Shown: piece after piece, positions 1 to 9,135 of the stretch | Layout of the letters: the number at the start of each line of letters is the position of its first letter | How positions within the stretch are numbered: position 1 is the stretch's first letter | DNA from: Rhodovarius crocodyli | GTDB lineage: Bacteria > Pseudomonadota > Alphaproteobacteria > Acetobacterales > Acetobacteraceae | Direction: 5' to 3' | Assembly (NCBI RefSeq): GCF_004005855.1 | Contig: NZ_SACL01000001.1 | Location: 620,001 to 684,000 of the forward strand | Length of the DNA: 64,000 nucleotides | Position numbers and translations under genes: made by a program | Notes under the pieces: generated by a model | What the model saw: the letters and a program-made list of their open reading frames with translations, nothing else | What the model was told of the DNA's origin: nothing | The model's database searches: none

Positions 1-635
1 GTCGGCCGCCGCATGAGCCCACGGATGAGACCCGCGCCAAGGTGTTGGAGCTGACTGCGAAGGCCGTGGACATCTGCAACATCGCGGAAGCCATCGGCGT
101 GTCGGAGCCGACCCTGCACGCGCACTATGCTGAGGAACTGGAGGCAGCTCGCCCCCAGCAAAATTTTCCATTTCTGGAGTTTCAGCAGGCCAGCGAGCCT
201 CGCCTCACGCGACCACATGCCGGCGGCCGGCCTCCCCACGTGCCGACGCCCGAGCTTCGGGAGAATGTGGAGATCCTGGTCGCCAGCGGTATGCGCGCTT
301 GGCAGATTGCGGCGGCCCTCGGGATCTCGGAACCGACGCTGGCTGAGCACTACGAGCACGAGCTGGCGAACGGCAAGGCGAAGAAAACCGCCGCGGTGGT
401 GCTGGCGCAGTTCAGGGCTGCAACGGAGGGCAATGTCGCGGCCCAGAAGGCATGGTTGGGCCAGAGCCTTGCCATGGAGAAGGGGCCAGCTTCGGGCCAG
501 GCCCCGCCGTCATCCGGCTCTGCGCCGCTGGCGCGCCTCGGTAAGAAGGAAGTCGCGCAGCACCTGGCCCAGGAGGCCGCGACCGGCAAATTCGCCACCC
601 CCGCGCCGCCCAAGCTGGTGGTGAACAACAAATGA
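1..635 (+). CDS. Phage small terminase-like protein with two tandem HTH repeats (5' end outside window)
   Basis: The reading frame is open to the left edge (first full codon at position 3), so the GTG at 42 is internal and the gene starts upstream. The visible product contains two copies of one module: a GRPPH-x-PT opening followed by a helix-turn-helix ending GVSEPTLHAHY in the first copy and GISEPTLAEHY in the second. Small terminases recognise packaging-site DNA through HTH domains, and the stop overlaps the start of the large terminase, which supports the role. The C-terminal third is low-complexity and rich in Ala and Pro. The family itself is not recognised with certainty; a phage DNA-binding regulator is the alternative. 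Confidence 0.65.
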   Translation, partial: RPPHEPTDETRAKVLELTAKAVDICNIAEAIGVSEPTLHAHYAEELEAARPQQNFPFLEFQQASEPRLTRPHAGGRPPHVPTPELRENVEILVASGMRAWQIAAALGISEPTLAEHYEHELANGKAKKTAAVVLAQFRAATEGNVAAQKAWLGQSLAMEKGPASGQAPPSSGSAPLARLGKKEVAQHLAQEAATGKFATPAPPKLVVNNK

Positions 636-2335
636 TGCGCTGGTCCACCGCCTGCCCGGATTGGGAGCGACGCATCATCAAGGGCGAGAGCCTGATCCCG
701 TTTCCGCCGCTGTTCCCGACCGAGGCGCATGAGGCCATGCGCATCTTCGAGGATCTACTGATCGTTGATGCGCCCGGCAGCCCTCGCATTGGCGATGCGT
801 GTCGGCCTTGGGTGCTGGACTTCGCCCGTGCCGTATTCGGTTCCTATGACGCCCAGAGTGGGCGCCGGCTGATCCGGGAGTACTTCCTCTCGGTAGCCAA
901 GAAGAACGCCAAGTCCACAATAGCGGCGGGCATCATGCTCACCGCGCTGCTGCGGAACTGGCGTGAGTCGGGCGAGTTCATGATCCTCGCTCCCACGATC
1001 GAGATCGCCAACAACAGCTTCGGCCCGGCGCATGACATGATCCGCAAGGATGAGGAACTGCAGAAGCTCCTCGATGTCAGCACCCATGAGCGCCTGATCC
1101 GGCACCGCAACACCAAGGCTACACTGAAGGTGGTGGCCGCCGCTGACGATACGGTGGGTGGCAAGAAAACCATCGGCCTGCTGGTGGATGAGGTGTGGCA
1201 GTTCGGACTGAAGCCGAACGCCAGCAGCATGCTGCGCGAGGCGATGGGCGGGCATGCCTCCCGGCCCGAGGGCTTCGCCATCTACCTGACCACGCAGTCA
1301 TCCCAGCCGCCGGCGGGCGTGTACAAGGAGAAGCTGGACTACTTCCGCGACGTGCGGGATGGCCTGATCGACGACAATGCCAGCCTGCCGGTGCTGTACG
1401 AGTTCCCGGAGTCGATGCTGAAGGCCGGCCAGCACCGCGTGGCCGACAACTTCTACATCACCAACCCCAACCTGGGCGCTTCGGTCGATCTGCCCTTCCT
1501 CCTGCGGGAAATGGCCAAGGCCGAGCGTGTAGGCGAAGCGGAGCTGAACGACTTCCTGGCCAAGCACCTGAACGTGCAGATCGGCCAGAACATGCGCAAC
1601 GGCCGCTGGGCCGGCGCAGATCACTGGCCTTCCAGTGTCGATGCCTCGATCACGCTAGAGACCATCATGGCGCGGTGCGACGTGATCACGGTGGCTGTCG
1701 ATGGCGGTGGCCTCGATGACCTGCTCGGGCTTTGCGTGCTGGGGAAGGATCGCGTGACGGATCGCTGGCTGTCTTGGGTCAGGGCCTGGGTGCATCCGGT
1801 GGCGCTGGCCCGGCGCAAAAGCATCGCCAGCGAACTGGCTGACTATGCCAAGGCTGGCGACCTGGTGATGGTGGACACCATCGGCCAGGACGTGCGCGAG
1901 GTGGCCGACCTGATCGCCCGCATCCGTAACGCTGGCAAGCTCGGTGGCATCGGACTGGACCCGTATGGCATCGGGGACATTCCGGCCGAGCTGCGGGCCC
2001 GCGGCATTGAGGGCGACACGCAGTATGACGGGCAGCCTGGGCCCTTGGTCATGGGCATCCCCCAGGGCTGGAAGATCAACGCCGCGATCAAGACGGCCGA
2101 GCGGGGCCTGGCGGCGGGCACCATCGCCCATGCGGATCAGGCCTTGATGAGCTGGTGCGTGGGCAATGCGAAGGCGGAGGCCAAGGGCAACGCAACCTCC
2201 ATCACCAAGCAGATGGCCGGTACCGGGAAGATCGACCCGCTGATCGCCTTCTTCATGGCGGTCGAGGTGATGACGCGGAACCCGGAGCCGGTCGCGAAAT
2301 CGTTCTGGGAAACCATGGCCCCTGAGGAGGCGTGA
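632..2335 (+). CDS. Terminase large subunit (packaging ATPase/nuclease)
   Basis: Packages DNA into the prohead, powered by ATP, and cuts concatemers. The 567-residue length is normal for the HK97/Terminase_1 type. A Walker A-like segment SVAKKNAKSTIAAG lies near residues 87-100 and a Walker B IGLLVDEVW near 181-189 (D186, E187). The C-terminal half has the acidic VAVDGGGLDD stretch expected of the RNase H-like nuclease, near residue 355. The ATG at 632 overlaps the upstream TGA, giving translational coupling. The portal gene follows directly. Confidence 0.93.
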   Translation: MMRWSTACPDWERRIIKGESLIPFPPLFPTEAHEAMRIFEDLLIVDAPGSPRIGDACRPWVLDFARAVFGSYDAQSGRRLIREYFLSVAKKNAKSTIAAGIMLTALLRNWRESGEFMILAPTIEIANNSFGPAHDMIRKDEELQKLLDVSTHERLIRHRNTKATLKVVAAADDTVGGKKTIGLLVDEVWQFGLKPNASSMLREAMGGHASRPEGFAIYLTTQSSQPPAGVYKEKLDYFRDVRDGLIDDNASLPVLYEFPESMLKAGQHRVADNFYITNPNLGASVDLPFLLREMAKAERVGEAELNDFLAKHLNVQIGQNMRNGRWAGADHWPSSVDASITLETIMARCDVITVAVDGGGLDDLLGLCVLGKDRVTDRWLSWVRAWVHPVALARRKSIASELADYAKAGDLVMVDTIGQDVREVADLIARIRNAGKLGGIGLDPYGIGDIPAELRARGIEGDTQYDGQPGPLVMGIPQGWKINAAIKTAERGLAAGTIAHADQALMSWCVGNAKAEAKGNATSITKQMAGTGKIDPLIAFFMAVEVMTRNPEPVAKSFWETMAPEEA

Positions 2336-3555
2336 TGTCTGTGTTGACGCGCCTGTGGCCGTTCCAGCGCAAATCGGCCGGTGACAGCTGGGAAGACGTG
2401 TTCCGCCGCCTGTTCGGGGGGCGGGAGACGAAAGCGGGCATCACGCTGACCGCTGATACCGCCATGCAGGTCACAGCCGTGCTACGCTGCGTGCTGGTCA
2501 TCGCTGATGGCATCGCCACGGTGCCGCTGAAGGTGTTCCGGAAGGACGCCAGCACCGGCCGGCGCGAAGTGGCGACCGACCACCCGCTGCTGGACCTGCT
2601 GGCGGTCGAACCGAATGACTGGCAGGACGCTCTCCAGTTTCGCGAGACGCTGGCCATGCACGTCGCGCTGCTGGGCAATGCCTACGTCTTCATCAACCGT
2701 GTGCGCGGCCAGATCAGCGAACTGCTGCCGCTGGACCCGTCCCGCGTCATGGTGAAGCGCGGCGCCGATTTGCGGCTGACCTATACCGTCACCAGCGAGG
2801 CAGGAATCGCGCAGCAGTTCCCGGCCGAGGCCATCTGGCACCTGCGCGGCCCGTCCTGGAACAGCTGGATGGGGATGGAGCCGCTTCGCATGGCACGCGA
2901 GGCCATCGGCCTGTCCGTCGCGCTCGAAACCTCGCATGCCAGCCTGCACAAGAACGGGGTGCAGAGCACCGGCATGTACTCGGTCGAGGGTTCGATGACC
3001 CCCGACCAGTACAAGTTCCTGCGGGCCTGGATCGAGCAGCACAACGCCGGCGCCCACCATGCGGGCAAGCCGCTGCTTCTGGACCGCGCGGCAAAATGGA
3101 CGCCGCTGACCATGAGCGGCGTGGATGCCCAGCACCTGGAGACCAGGCGCCACCAGATCGAGGAGATCTGCCGGGCGTTCGGGGTGATGCCGATCATGGT
3201 GGGCTATTCGGACAAGGCGAGCACCTATGCCAGCGCCGAGCAGATGTTCCTCGCGCACGCGGTGCATACCATCCGGCCGTGGCATCGGCGCTTCGAGGCC
3301 TCGATTACCCGGACGCTTCTGACCAAGGCCGATCGTGACGCGGGCCTGTATCCGAAATTCCTTGATGCCGAGCTGCTGCGTGGTGCGGCGAAGGATCGAG
3401 CCGAATTCTACAGGTCCGGCATCGCGGCGGGGTGGCTGATGCGCAATGAGGCGCGCGAATGGGAGGAACTGGACCCGAAGGATGGTCTCAGTGAGCCGCT
3501 TTCGCCCTCCAACATGGTCGTTGGCAACCCGCCGGCAACGTCGCCGAACCCATAG
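2335..3555 (+). CDS. Phage portal protein (HK97 family)
   Basis: Forms the dodecameric ring at the capsid vertex through which DNA passes. At 406 residues and placed between terminase and protease, it fits the HK97-type portal. Recognisable segments include an early helix with MQVTAVLRCVLVIADGIATV and the later GVMPIMVGYSDKASTYASAE stretch typical of this family. The ATG at 2335 is preceded by a strong GAGGAGG ribosome site. A GTG one codon upstream (2332) is an alternative start and overlaps the terminase stop. Confidence 0.92.
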   Translation: MSVLTRLWPFQRKSAGDSWEDVFRRLFGGRETKAGITLTADTAMQVTAVLRCVLVIADGIATVPLKVFRKDASTGRREVATDHPLLDLLAVEPNDWQDALQFRETLAMHVALLGNAYVFINRVRGQISELLPLDPSRVMVKRGADLRLTYTVTSEAGIAQQFPAEAIWHLRGPSWNSWMGMEPLRMAREAIGLSVALETSHASLHKNGVQSTGMYSVEGSMTPDQYKFLRAWIEQHNAGAHHAGKPLLLDRAAKWTPLTMSGVDAQHLETRRHQIEEICRAFGVMPIMVGYSDKASTYASAEQMFLAHAVHTIRPWHRRFEASITRTLLTKADRDAGLYPKFLDAELLRGAAKDRAEFYRSGIAAGWLMRNEAREWEELDPKDGLSEPLSPSNMVVGNPPATSPNP

Positions 3556-3564
3556 GGGGTACCA

Positions 3565-4230
3565 GTGGAACGCAGCATCTTCGGCCTGCGCGAGGTGAAG
3601 CTCGCGTCGGAAGGCGCCGACATGACCTTTTCCGGCTATGGCGCGGTCTTCGGCAACATCGACAGCTATGGCGACGTGATCGAGCCAGGCGCCTTCGGGG
3701 CGACCCTGGCCGAGGCCAAGGCCTCCGGCGACTGGCCCGCTATGCTTCTCCAGCATGGTGGCCTGACCGCCGAGGACAACACGCCCATCGGCATCTGGAC
3801 CGACCTGGCGGAAGACGGGATCGGCCTCAAGGTCACCGGCAAGCTGGCCGATACGCCTCGTGGGCGAGAGATCTACACGTTGCTCAAGATGGAGCCGCGC
3901 CCGGCCATCAAGGGCATGAGCATCGGCTACCGTGCCGCCGCTTACGAGCAGCGGACGAAGCCCGAAGATCCGCGGCGCAGGCTGACGAAGCTGGACCTGT
4001 TCGAGGTGTCCATCGTCACCTTCCCCGCCAACCGGAAGGCCAACATCACCGATGTGAAGTCGGGCCTGACCGAACGTGATGCCGAGCGGGCCCTGCGGGA
4101 TGCAGGGTTCAGCCGGTCCGAGGCCAAGGCGGTGATCGCCTCCGGCTTCAAGGCTCTGCCCCAGCGGGACGCTGGTGAGGCGGGCACCAAGGCCGCTCTG
4201 GAGCGGCTGCTCACCACCCTCAAGTCCTGA
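3565..4230 (+). CDS. Prohead maturation protease (HK97 family, S78-like)
   Basis: Cleaves the scaffold part of the capsid protein during head maturation. The N-terminal FSGYGAVFGNIDSYGDVIEPG motif region is diagnostic. The expected catalytic His is in MLLQHGG (H64) and the Ser in KGMSIGY (S119). The GTG start at 3565 follows AGGGGGT. The gene lies between portal and capsid, as in most HK97-like phages. The C-terminal 60 residues are charged and may tether the protease inside the prohead. Confidence 0.92.
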   Translation: MERSIFGLREVKLASEGADMTFSGYGAVFGNIDSYGDVIEPGAFGATLAEAKASGDWPAMLLQHGGLTAEDNTPIGIWTDLAEDGIGLKVTGKLADTPRGREIYTLLKMEPRPAIKGMSIGYRAAAYEQRTKPEDPRRRLTKLDLFEVSIVTFPANRKANITDVKSGLTERDAERALRDAGFSRSEAKAVIASGFKALPQRDAGEAGTKAALERLLTTLKS

Positions 4231-4241
4231 AGGATACAGCT

Positions 4242-5570
4242 ATGCCCGAGATGGAGCAGATCATCGATCAGCTCGGCCGCGCCCATGAGGAATTCAAGCG
4301 CAAGGTCGAGACCGAGCTGAGCGAGGTGAAGGCCGGCCTCAAGGCCGCGCCCGCCGACCTGACCAAGGTCAATGAGGCCCTGGACCGCCTGACCAGCGCC
4401 AAGGATGCCCTGGAAGCGAAGCACGCCGCCGAGCAGAAGCGCCTCGACGACATGGAGAAGCGCCTGAACCGACCCGGCGGGGGCGGCGAGGCGGGCAACA
4501 AGCTCGAAGCCGAGCTGAAGTCGATGAACGACCTGCTGCGCTCGCATGCCGGCGTGCTCCAGCGCCCCATGGGCCCGGAAATCGATGCGGATGGCCTCAG
4601 GTCCTACCGCGAGGGCTTCAAGTCCTACCTGCGCGGCGGCGACAACCGCCTGTCCGATGCCGAGCGCAAGGCGATGTCCTCCGGCTCCAACCCGGATGGC
4701 GGCTACCTGGTGCACGCCGACACCACGGGCCGCATCGTGCAGCGGGTCTATGAGACCTCGCCCATCCGCCAGATCGCGAACGTGCAGACCATCAGCACCG
4801 ACGCGCTGGAGGGGATGAACGACCTCGACCAGGCCGCCGACATGGTGATGCTGAATGAGACCACGGGCCCGAGCGAGACCAGCACGCCGCAGGTCGGCAC
4901 TTGGCGGATCCCGGTGTGGGAAGGCGCGGTCGAGCCGCGCGCGACCCAGAAGCTGCTGGAAGACGCCTCGGTGGATGTCGAGGCCTGGCTGGCCCGCAAG
5001 ACCGCCGATCGCATCGCCCGCGGCCAGAACCGCCGCTTCGCGCTGGGCAGCGGCGCCAATGAGCCGCGCGGCTTTACGGCCTACCCGGTGGCCGCGACCA
5101 GCGACGCGACGCGGGCCTGGGGCACGCTGGAGGTGATCGGTACCGGCGTGAACGGCGATTTCGCCGCCTCCAACCCTGGGGACATCCTGTTCGACATGGT
5201 GGGCGCCTTCAAGGACGCCTACCTGCAGAACGCCCGCTGGGTGACGCGGCGCGAGGTCATCACCAAGATCCGGAAGTTCAAGGATGCCCAGGGCCAGTAC
5301 CTCTGGCAGCCTGGCCTCCAGCAGGGCCAGCCCCAGCAGATCATCGGCTTCCCGGTGACGGTGGCGCAGGACATGCCCACGCTCGGCGCCGCCAGCCTGT
5401 CCATGTCCTTCGGCGATTTCCAGGAGGGCTACCAGATCGTGGACCGGCTGGGCATCACGGTGATCCGCGATCACCTGACCGCCAAGCCCTACGTCAAGTT
5501 CTGGACCCGCGTGCGCTTCGGCGGCGGCGTCGTGAACTTCGAGGCCATCAAGCACATCCGCTTCTCCTGA
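4242..5570 (+). CDS. Major capsid protein (HK97 fold)
   Basis: Builds the icosahedral head. Residues 1 to about 110 are highly charged and predicted coiled coil (the delta/scaffold domain removed by the protease). The rest matches the HK97 capsid pattern, including SSGSNPDGGYLVHADTTGR at the cleaved-domain border and the C-terminal DFQEGYQIVDRLGITVIRD segment. The ATG at 4242 follows AAGGATACAG, the same leader that precedes the tail chaperone gene at 12097. A strong hairpin follows the stop. Confidence 0.95.
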   Translation: MPEMEQIIDQLGRAHEEFKRKVETELSEVKAGLKAAPADLTKVNEALDRLTSAKDALEAKHAAEQKRLDDMEKRLNRPGGGGEAGNKLEAELKSMNDLLRSHAGVLQRPMGPEIDADGLRSYREGFKSYLRGGDNRLSDAERKAMSSGSNPDGGYLVHADTTGRIVQRVYETSPIRQIANVQTISTDALEGMNDLDQAADMVMLNETTGPSETSTPQVGTWRIPVWEGAVEPRATQKLLEDASVDVEAWLARKTADRIARGQNRRFALGSGANEPRGFTAYPVAATSDATRAWGTLEVIGTGVNGDFAASNPGDILFDMVGAFKDAYLQNARWVTRREVITKIRKFKDAQGQYLWQPGLQQGQPQQIIGFPVTVAQDMPTLGAASLSMSFGDFQEGYQIVDRLGITVIRDHLTAKPYVKFWTRVRFGGGVVNFEAIKHIRFS

Positions 5571-5580
5571 AGCGTGGCAG

Positions 5581-5602
5581 CGCGGGGCCGCCCGGCCCCG
5601 CG
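5581..5602 (+). terminator. Hairpin after the capsid gene, terminator-like
   Basis: A perfect 9-bp stem CGCGGGGCC/GGCCCCGCG with a GCCC loop starts 10 bases after the capsid stop and is followed by TTCTTCCCCC. The T-tract is weak, so it may partly terminate or stabilise the abundant capsid mRNA rather than stop all transcription. Downstream late genes have no obvious promoter of their own. Confidence 0.6.
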
Positions 5603-5639
5603 TTCTTCCCCCATCCTCATGCCATAGGAGCACCGCGCC

Positions 5640-6068
5640 ATGCGCGACCTGATGAGCGACATCCATGTGCTGCCCGCGCTGGCGCCGGCCGCCGCTGCGA
5701 TCACCGACAACACCGCCCAGGTGGGCGCCGTCATTGACCGGCTGGGCTATGACAGCGTGACCTTCGCCATCGTCACCGGCACCCTGGCCGATGCGGACGC
5801 CACCTTCGCCGTCACGGTGGAGCATGGCGACGTGGCGAACCTGTCCGATGCGGCCGCCGTTCCCGCGGCCTCGCTGGTCGGCACCACGGCCCTGGCCGGC
5901 TTCACCTTCGCGGATGACGCCGAGACCCGGAAAATCGGCTATGTCGGTGAGAAGCGCTACGTCCGGCTGACCATCACGCCGTCCAGCAACACCGGCAATG
6001 CGCCGATGGCTGCCATCGCCATCCTCGGCCATCCGGCTCAGGCGCCCACGCCGAACCCGCCGGTCTGA
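5640..6068 (+). CDS. Small phage structural protein, possible capsid decoration
   Basis: The 142-residue product is rich in Ala, Val and Thr, is predicted mostly beta, and has no cysteines. It sits between the major capsid and the head-tail connector, where decoration or head-fibre proteins are often encoded. No family motif is recognised. The start ATG at 5640 is preceded by AGGAG. The role is inferred from position only. Confidence 0.7.
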   Translation: MRDLMSDIHVLPALAPAAAAITDNTAQVGAVIDRLGYDSVTFAIVTGTLADADATFAVTVEHGDVANLSDAAAVPAASLVGTTALAGFTFADDAETRKIGYVGEKRYVRLTITPSSNTGNAPMAAIAILGHPAQAPTPNPPV

Positions 6069-6076
6069 GGCCGGCC

Positions 6077-6688
6077 ATGTCGGACAGCATCCTGACCGTC
6101 ATCACGCCCGCGCCGGACCGCCTGCTCGCGACCGCCGCCGATGTGGCGGCGCAGCTGGGGCTGTCCAACCCTCCGCCGGGCATCGGTCCGCTGATCCTGC
6201 GCGCCAGCGATGCCATTGCCGGCGCCTGCAATGGCCGTGTCTTCGGGCGGGAGACGGTGCGGGAGACGTTCCGCCTCTCCTGCCCGCTGAAGCCGTTGAT
6301 GCTGGCCCGTGACCGCGTGCATGCCATCGCCTCGGTGGTGGTGGATGGCACCACCCTGGTGGAGGGCGCGGATTTCGAGGTGGATGGGCCCGCCGGGCTG
6401 CTCCATCGCCTCTCTGGCGACGCCCGCTGCGCCTGGCGCGCCGCCAAGGTGGTAGTGGAGTACAGCGCCGGCTGGCTGCTTCCCAGCCAAGACGACAGCG
6501 ACCTGCCGGGCGATGTCCGCGGCATCTGCATCGACCGTGCCGCCCGCGCCTACCTGGGCCAGGGCGAGGATCTGCGCATCCGCAGCGAGAGCGCGGAGGG
6601 CGTGGGCAATGTCTCCTACTTCGACCCGGACAAGCTGAGCACGCCGGAGCTGGTCGCGCTGGCCCCCTATCACCTGTACCGCCTCTAA
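6077..6688 (+). CDS. Head-tail connector protein (gp6-like)
   Basis: At 203 residues, it begins with a helical segment (LLATAADVAAQLGLS, then LILRASDAIAGACNGRVFG) characteristic of HK97 gp6-like adaptor proteins. These bind under the portal and continue the DNA channel. The position after the capsid genes fits. The second half is beta-rich (VVVDGTTLVEGADFEVD). Confidence 0.75.
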   Translation: MSDSILTVITPAPDRLLATAADVAAQLGLSNPPPGIGPLILRASDAIAGACNGRVFGRETVRETFRLSCPLKPLMLARDRVHAIASVVVDGTTLVEGADFEVDGPAGLLHRLSGDARCAWRAAKVVVEYSAGWLLPSQDDSDLPGDVRGICIDRAARAYLGQGEDLRIRSESAEGVGNVSYFDPDKLSTPELVALAPYHLYRL

Positions 6689-6703
6689 CCGGGGAGCACC
6701 TCC

Positions 6704-9124
6704 ATGCCTGATGTGCGGCTCTCGCAGCTGCCGGAAGCCCGGCCGCTGGAGGACGATGATGTCGTGTGGTCCGAGCAGGCCCGCGATGACGACGGCGTCG
6801 TCACCCGCAAAGCCACGGTGGGCCAGCTGTCCCAGCGCGCTGCGGTGACTGTGCGTCCGGAAATCGAGGCCCTGCGTGATGAGGTGCCCGGCCTGGCCCC
6901 GGTGCAGTCCGTGGCTGGTGAGACGGGCAATGTGCAGCCCGTCGCCCTGCGTGGCGCGCTGGGGCTGGATGGCCTGATTCCCACCACCCAGGTGGCGACC
7001 TATGCCGCGCTGTCCGCCCTGGTGGGCACCAGCGTGGGCCAGATGGCCGAGGTCTATGCTGACCCCACGGCCCCGGCCACCGCCAACCCCGACGGGTCCA
7101 ACCGGAACGGCCGCTATCGCTGGTCTGGCTCCGCCTGGACCTACGACGGGCCGAGCGTCGGTGTGCTGTCGCAGCGCACCACCAACCTGGAAAGCCAGAT
7201 CCGCGAGGATCAGCCCCGCGCGCTGCCGCTCGCGATCCGCGACATCATCGGCAATGTGCTGGCGATGCTGCGCGAGAACGGCGCCTGGGTCACGCCGCCC
7301 ACCGAGCTGGCGCCCGGCGGTGCAGGGCTGCGCGTCCGTGACGATGCCGGCGCCGTGCTGCTCAACGTGGATCCGGCCACCGGTCTGACTGTGCCCGGCG
7401 CCACCCTCTCCCCCGCCGGCATCCTCTCCATCCTCGGCGCCCTGACCACCAGCGCCTCCACGCTGGAACAGGCCGGCACCGGCCTGCGCGTGCGTGATGC
7501 CAACGGCGCCGTGATCCTCAATGTCGATGCGGCCGGCTTCGCTGTGCCTGGTGTGGCGGTATCGCCGGCGGGCGACATGGCGCTGGCAGGCCGGGCCGTG
7601 CTGGCCGGCATCGTGGATGCGGTCCCGGTGGCCGGCAGCGCCTTCGCCTTCCGCATCCGGGATGACCAGGGCCATGTCGCCCTACAGGTCGGCGCGGACG
7701 GCTACCTGACCCGCGTGGACCCTATCGTGTCGGACTTCGACGCCATCGTCCGCCGCATGGATGCCCGCGCCCGCAGCGCCAGTGCCGAGCCCTCGCGCCA
7801 GACGGTGGCCGGCATCGCTTTTCCCACCGCCGCGCTCAACCAGATCGCGGTCAACGGACAGTCCCTGGCTGAGGGTTATGAGGCCCATCCGCCCGTCACC
7901 AAGGCGCAGCCCTACGACAACCTGATGATCGGGCTGTCCACCCATTCCCAGAACAGCGGCACCACCTGGCCCAAGTTCGGCTCTGGCCTGCAAAGCCTGA
8001 TCGCCACGGTGCGCGGCACGGGCGGCGCATTGCTGACCCCTGCGGAGATCGCCGCGCTCGACTTCGGGGATGACGCCATCGGCGAGGATGCGGGCATCGC
8101 CGCGGCCAACTACCTGCGCCGCGACTGGCTGGATGAGCGCGACCTGCTGGCCTCCACCTCCGCCCCCGTCTCCACCTGCCGCTTCGTGGTGAACACCTGC
8201 GGCAGCGGCGGCCAGCCCATCGCCAGCTTCATGCAGGGCGACCCAGCCGGTCGCTGGGGGCGCTTCACCGGGCTGGTCGACGCCTTCAAGGCTGAGGCCG
8301 ATGCGCTGGGTGCCACCCGCCTGCTCATGGCCGTGCTGTGGGTCCAGGGCGAGGCCGATTACCCGATCACCACCAAGGCCGATTACAAGGCCAGGCTGAT
8401 CCAGCTGATCGGCGCCTGGCGCGACTATGCCGCTTCCGCGCTCGGCCAGGCTCGCCCGCCGGCGGTGTTCATCTACCAGACCGGCGCCACCTATGTGACG
8501 GCGGGCACGCAGCTCTCGATCGGCGAGGCGCAGTATGAGGCAGTGGCCGAAACGGCTGGCGCCTTCATGGTCGGCCCGTCCTATCCCTACCCGGACAAGC
8601 TCGGCCACCTGACCGCCAATGGCACCCGCTGGATGGGTGAGAAGTTCGGCCAGGTGATGGCCGAGGTGCTGGTGCGGCGCCGGGCCTGGAAGCCGCTTAG
8701 CCCCAATGAGGTGGTGTACAGCGGTCGCAAATGGGCCGTCGCCTTCCACGTTCCGGCCCCGCCCCTGGCGTGGCGCCAGTGCTGGGATGTGGGCGTCGCC
8801 ACCACCTTCGCGAATTACGGCTTCGCGGCCAGCGACGACAGCGGCGCGCTGCCGGTCTCGGGCGTGACGCTGGGCGGCGACTGCACGGTACGCGGGGTGT
8901 TCGCCCGCGATCCGGTCGGCACCGTGCGCATCCACTATGCCGACAGCGGGACGCGCGGCGCCGGGAACCTCGCGGACAGCGACCCGGCCCTGGCGAGCAC
9001 CCCCTACGTCTACCTGCCCGCCGACGGCATGGACGCCGAGGAAAACATCACCTCGCTCGTCGGCAAGCCCTACCCGCTCTGGAACTGGTGCATCGGCTTC
9101 TGCCGCACCGCCACCCTCGTCTGA
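6704..9124 (+). CDS. Virion protein with SGNH/sialate-esterase-like hydrolase domain
   Basis: An 806-residue protein. Residues 1-200 look like a tail- or head-fibre attachment region (VRLSQLPEARPLEDDDVVW). Residues ~205-340 hold three repeats of a GLRVRD-x2-GAV-x-LNVD unit. Residues ~380-650 form an SGNH-type hydrolase: block I NGQS (S387), a VLWVQGEADYP block near 544-554, and the Asp/His pair in DKLGHL (D631, H635), as in carbohydrate acetylesterases. A beta-rich C-terminal domain follows. The enzyme probably removes acetyl groups from surface polysaccharide during adsorption. It is encoded between head and tail-terminator genes rather than with the distal tail genes, which is unusual. Confidence 0.8.
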   Translation: MPDVRLSQLPEARPLEDDDVVWSEQARDDDGVVTRKATVGQLSQRAAVTVRPEIEALRDEVPGLAPVQSVAGETGNVQPVALRGALGLDGLIPTTQVATYAALSALVGTSVGQMAEVYADPTAPATANPDGSNRNGRYRWSGSAWTYDGPSVGVLSQRTTNLESQIREDQPRALPLAIRDIIGNVLAMLRENGAWVTPPTELAPGGAGLRVRDDAGAVLLNVDPATGLTVPGATLSPAGILSILGALTTSASTLEQAGTGLRVRDANGAVILNVDAAGFAVPGVAVSPAGDMALAGRAVLAGIVDAVPVAGSAFAFRIRDDQGHVALQVGADGYLTRVDPIVSDFDAIVRRMDARARSASAEPSRQTVAGIAFPTAALNQIAVNGQSLAEGYEAHPPVTKAQPYDNLMIGLSTHSQNSGTTWPKFGSGLQSLIATVRGTGGALLTPAEIAALDFGDDAIGEDAGIAAANYLRRDWLDERDLLASTSAPVSTCRFVVNTCGSGGQPIASFMQGDPAGRWGRFTGLVDAFKAEADALGATRLLMAVLWVQGEADYPITTKADYKARLIQLIGAWRDYAASALGQARPPAVFIYQTGATYVTAGTQLSIGEAQYEAVAETAGAFMVGPSYPYPDKLGHLTANGTRWMGEKFGQVMAEVLVRRRAWKPLSPNEVVYSGRKWAVAFHVPAPPLAWRQCWDVGVATTFANYGFAASDDSGALPVSGVTLGGDCTVRGVFARDPVGTVRIHYADSGTRGAGNLADSDPALASTPYVYLPADGMDAEENITSLVGKPYPLWNWCIGFCRTATLV

Positions 9125-9135
9125 AGGACGCAATC

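Noticed and set aside
3942-6032. A long minus-strand open frame of almost 700 codons opposite the protease and capsid genes
   Set aside because: It is rich in His, Arg, Gly and Ala as expected from antisense of high-GC coding DNA, and the plus-strand genes here are unmistakable.
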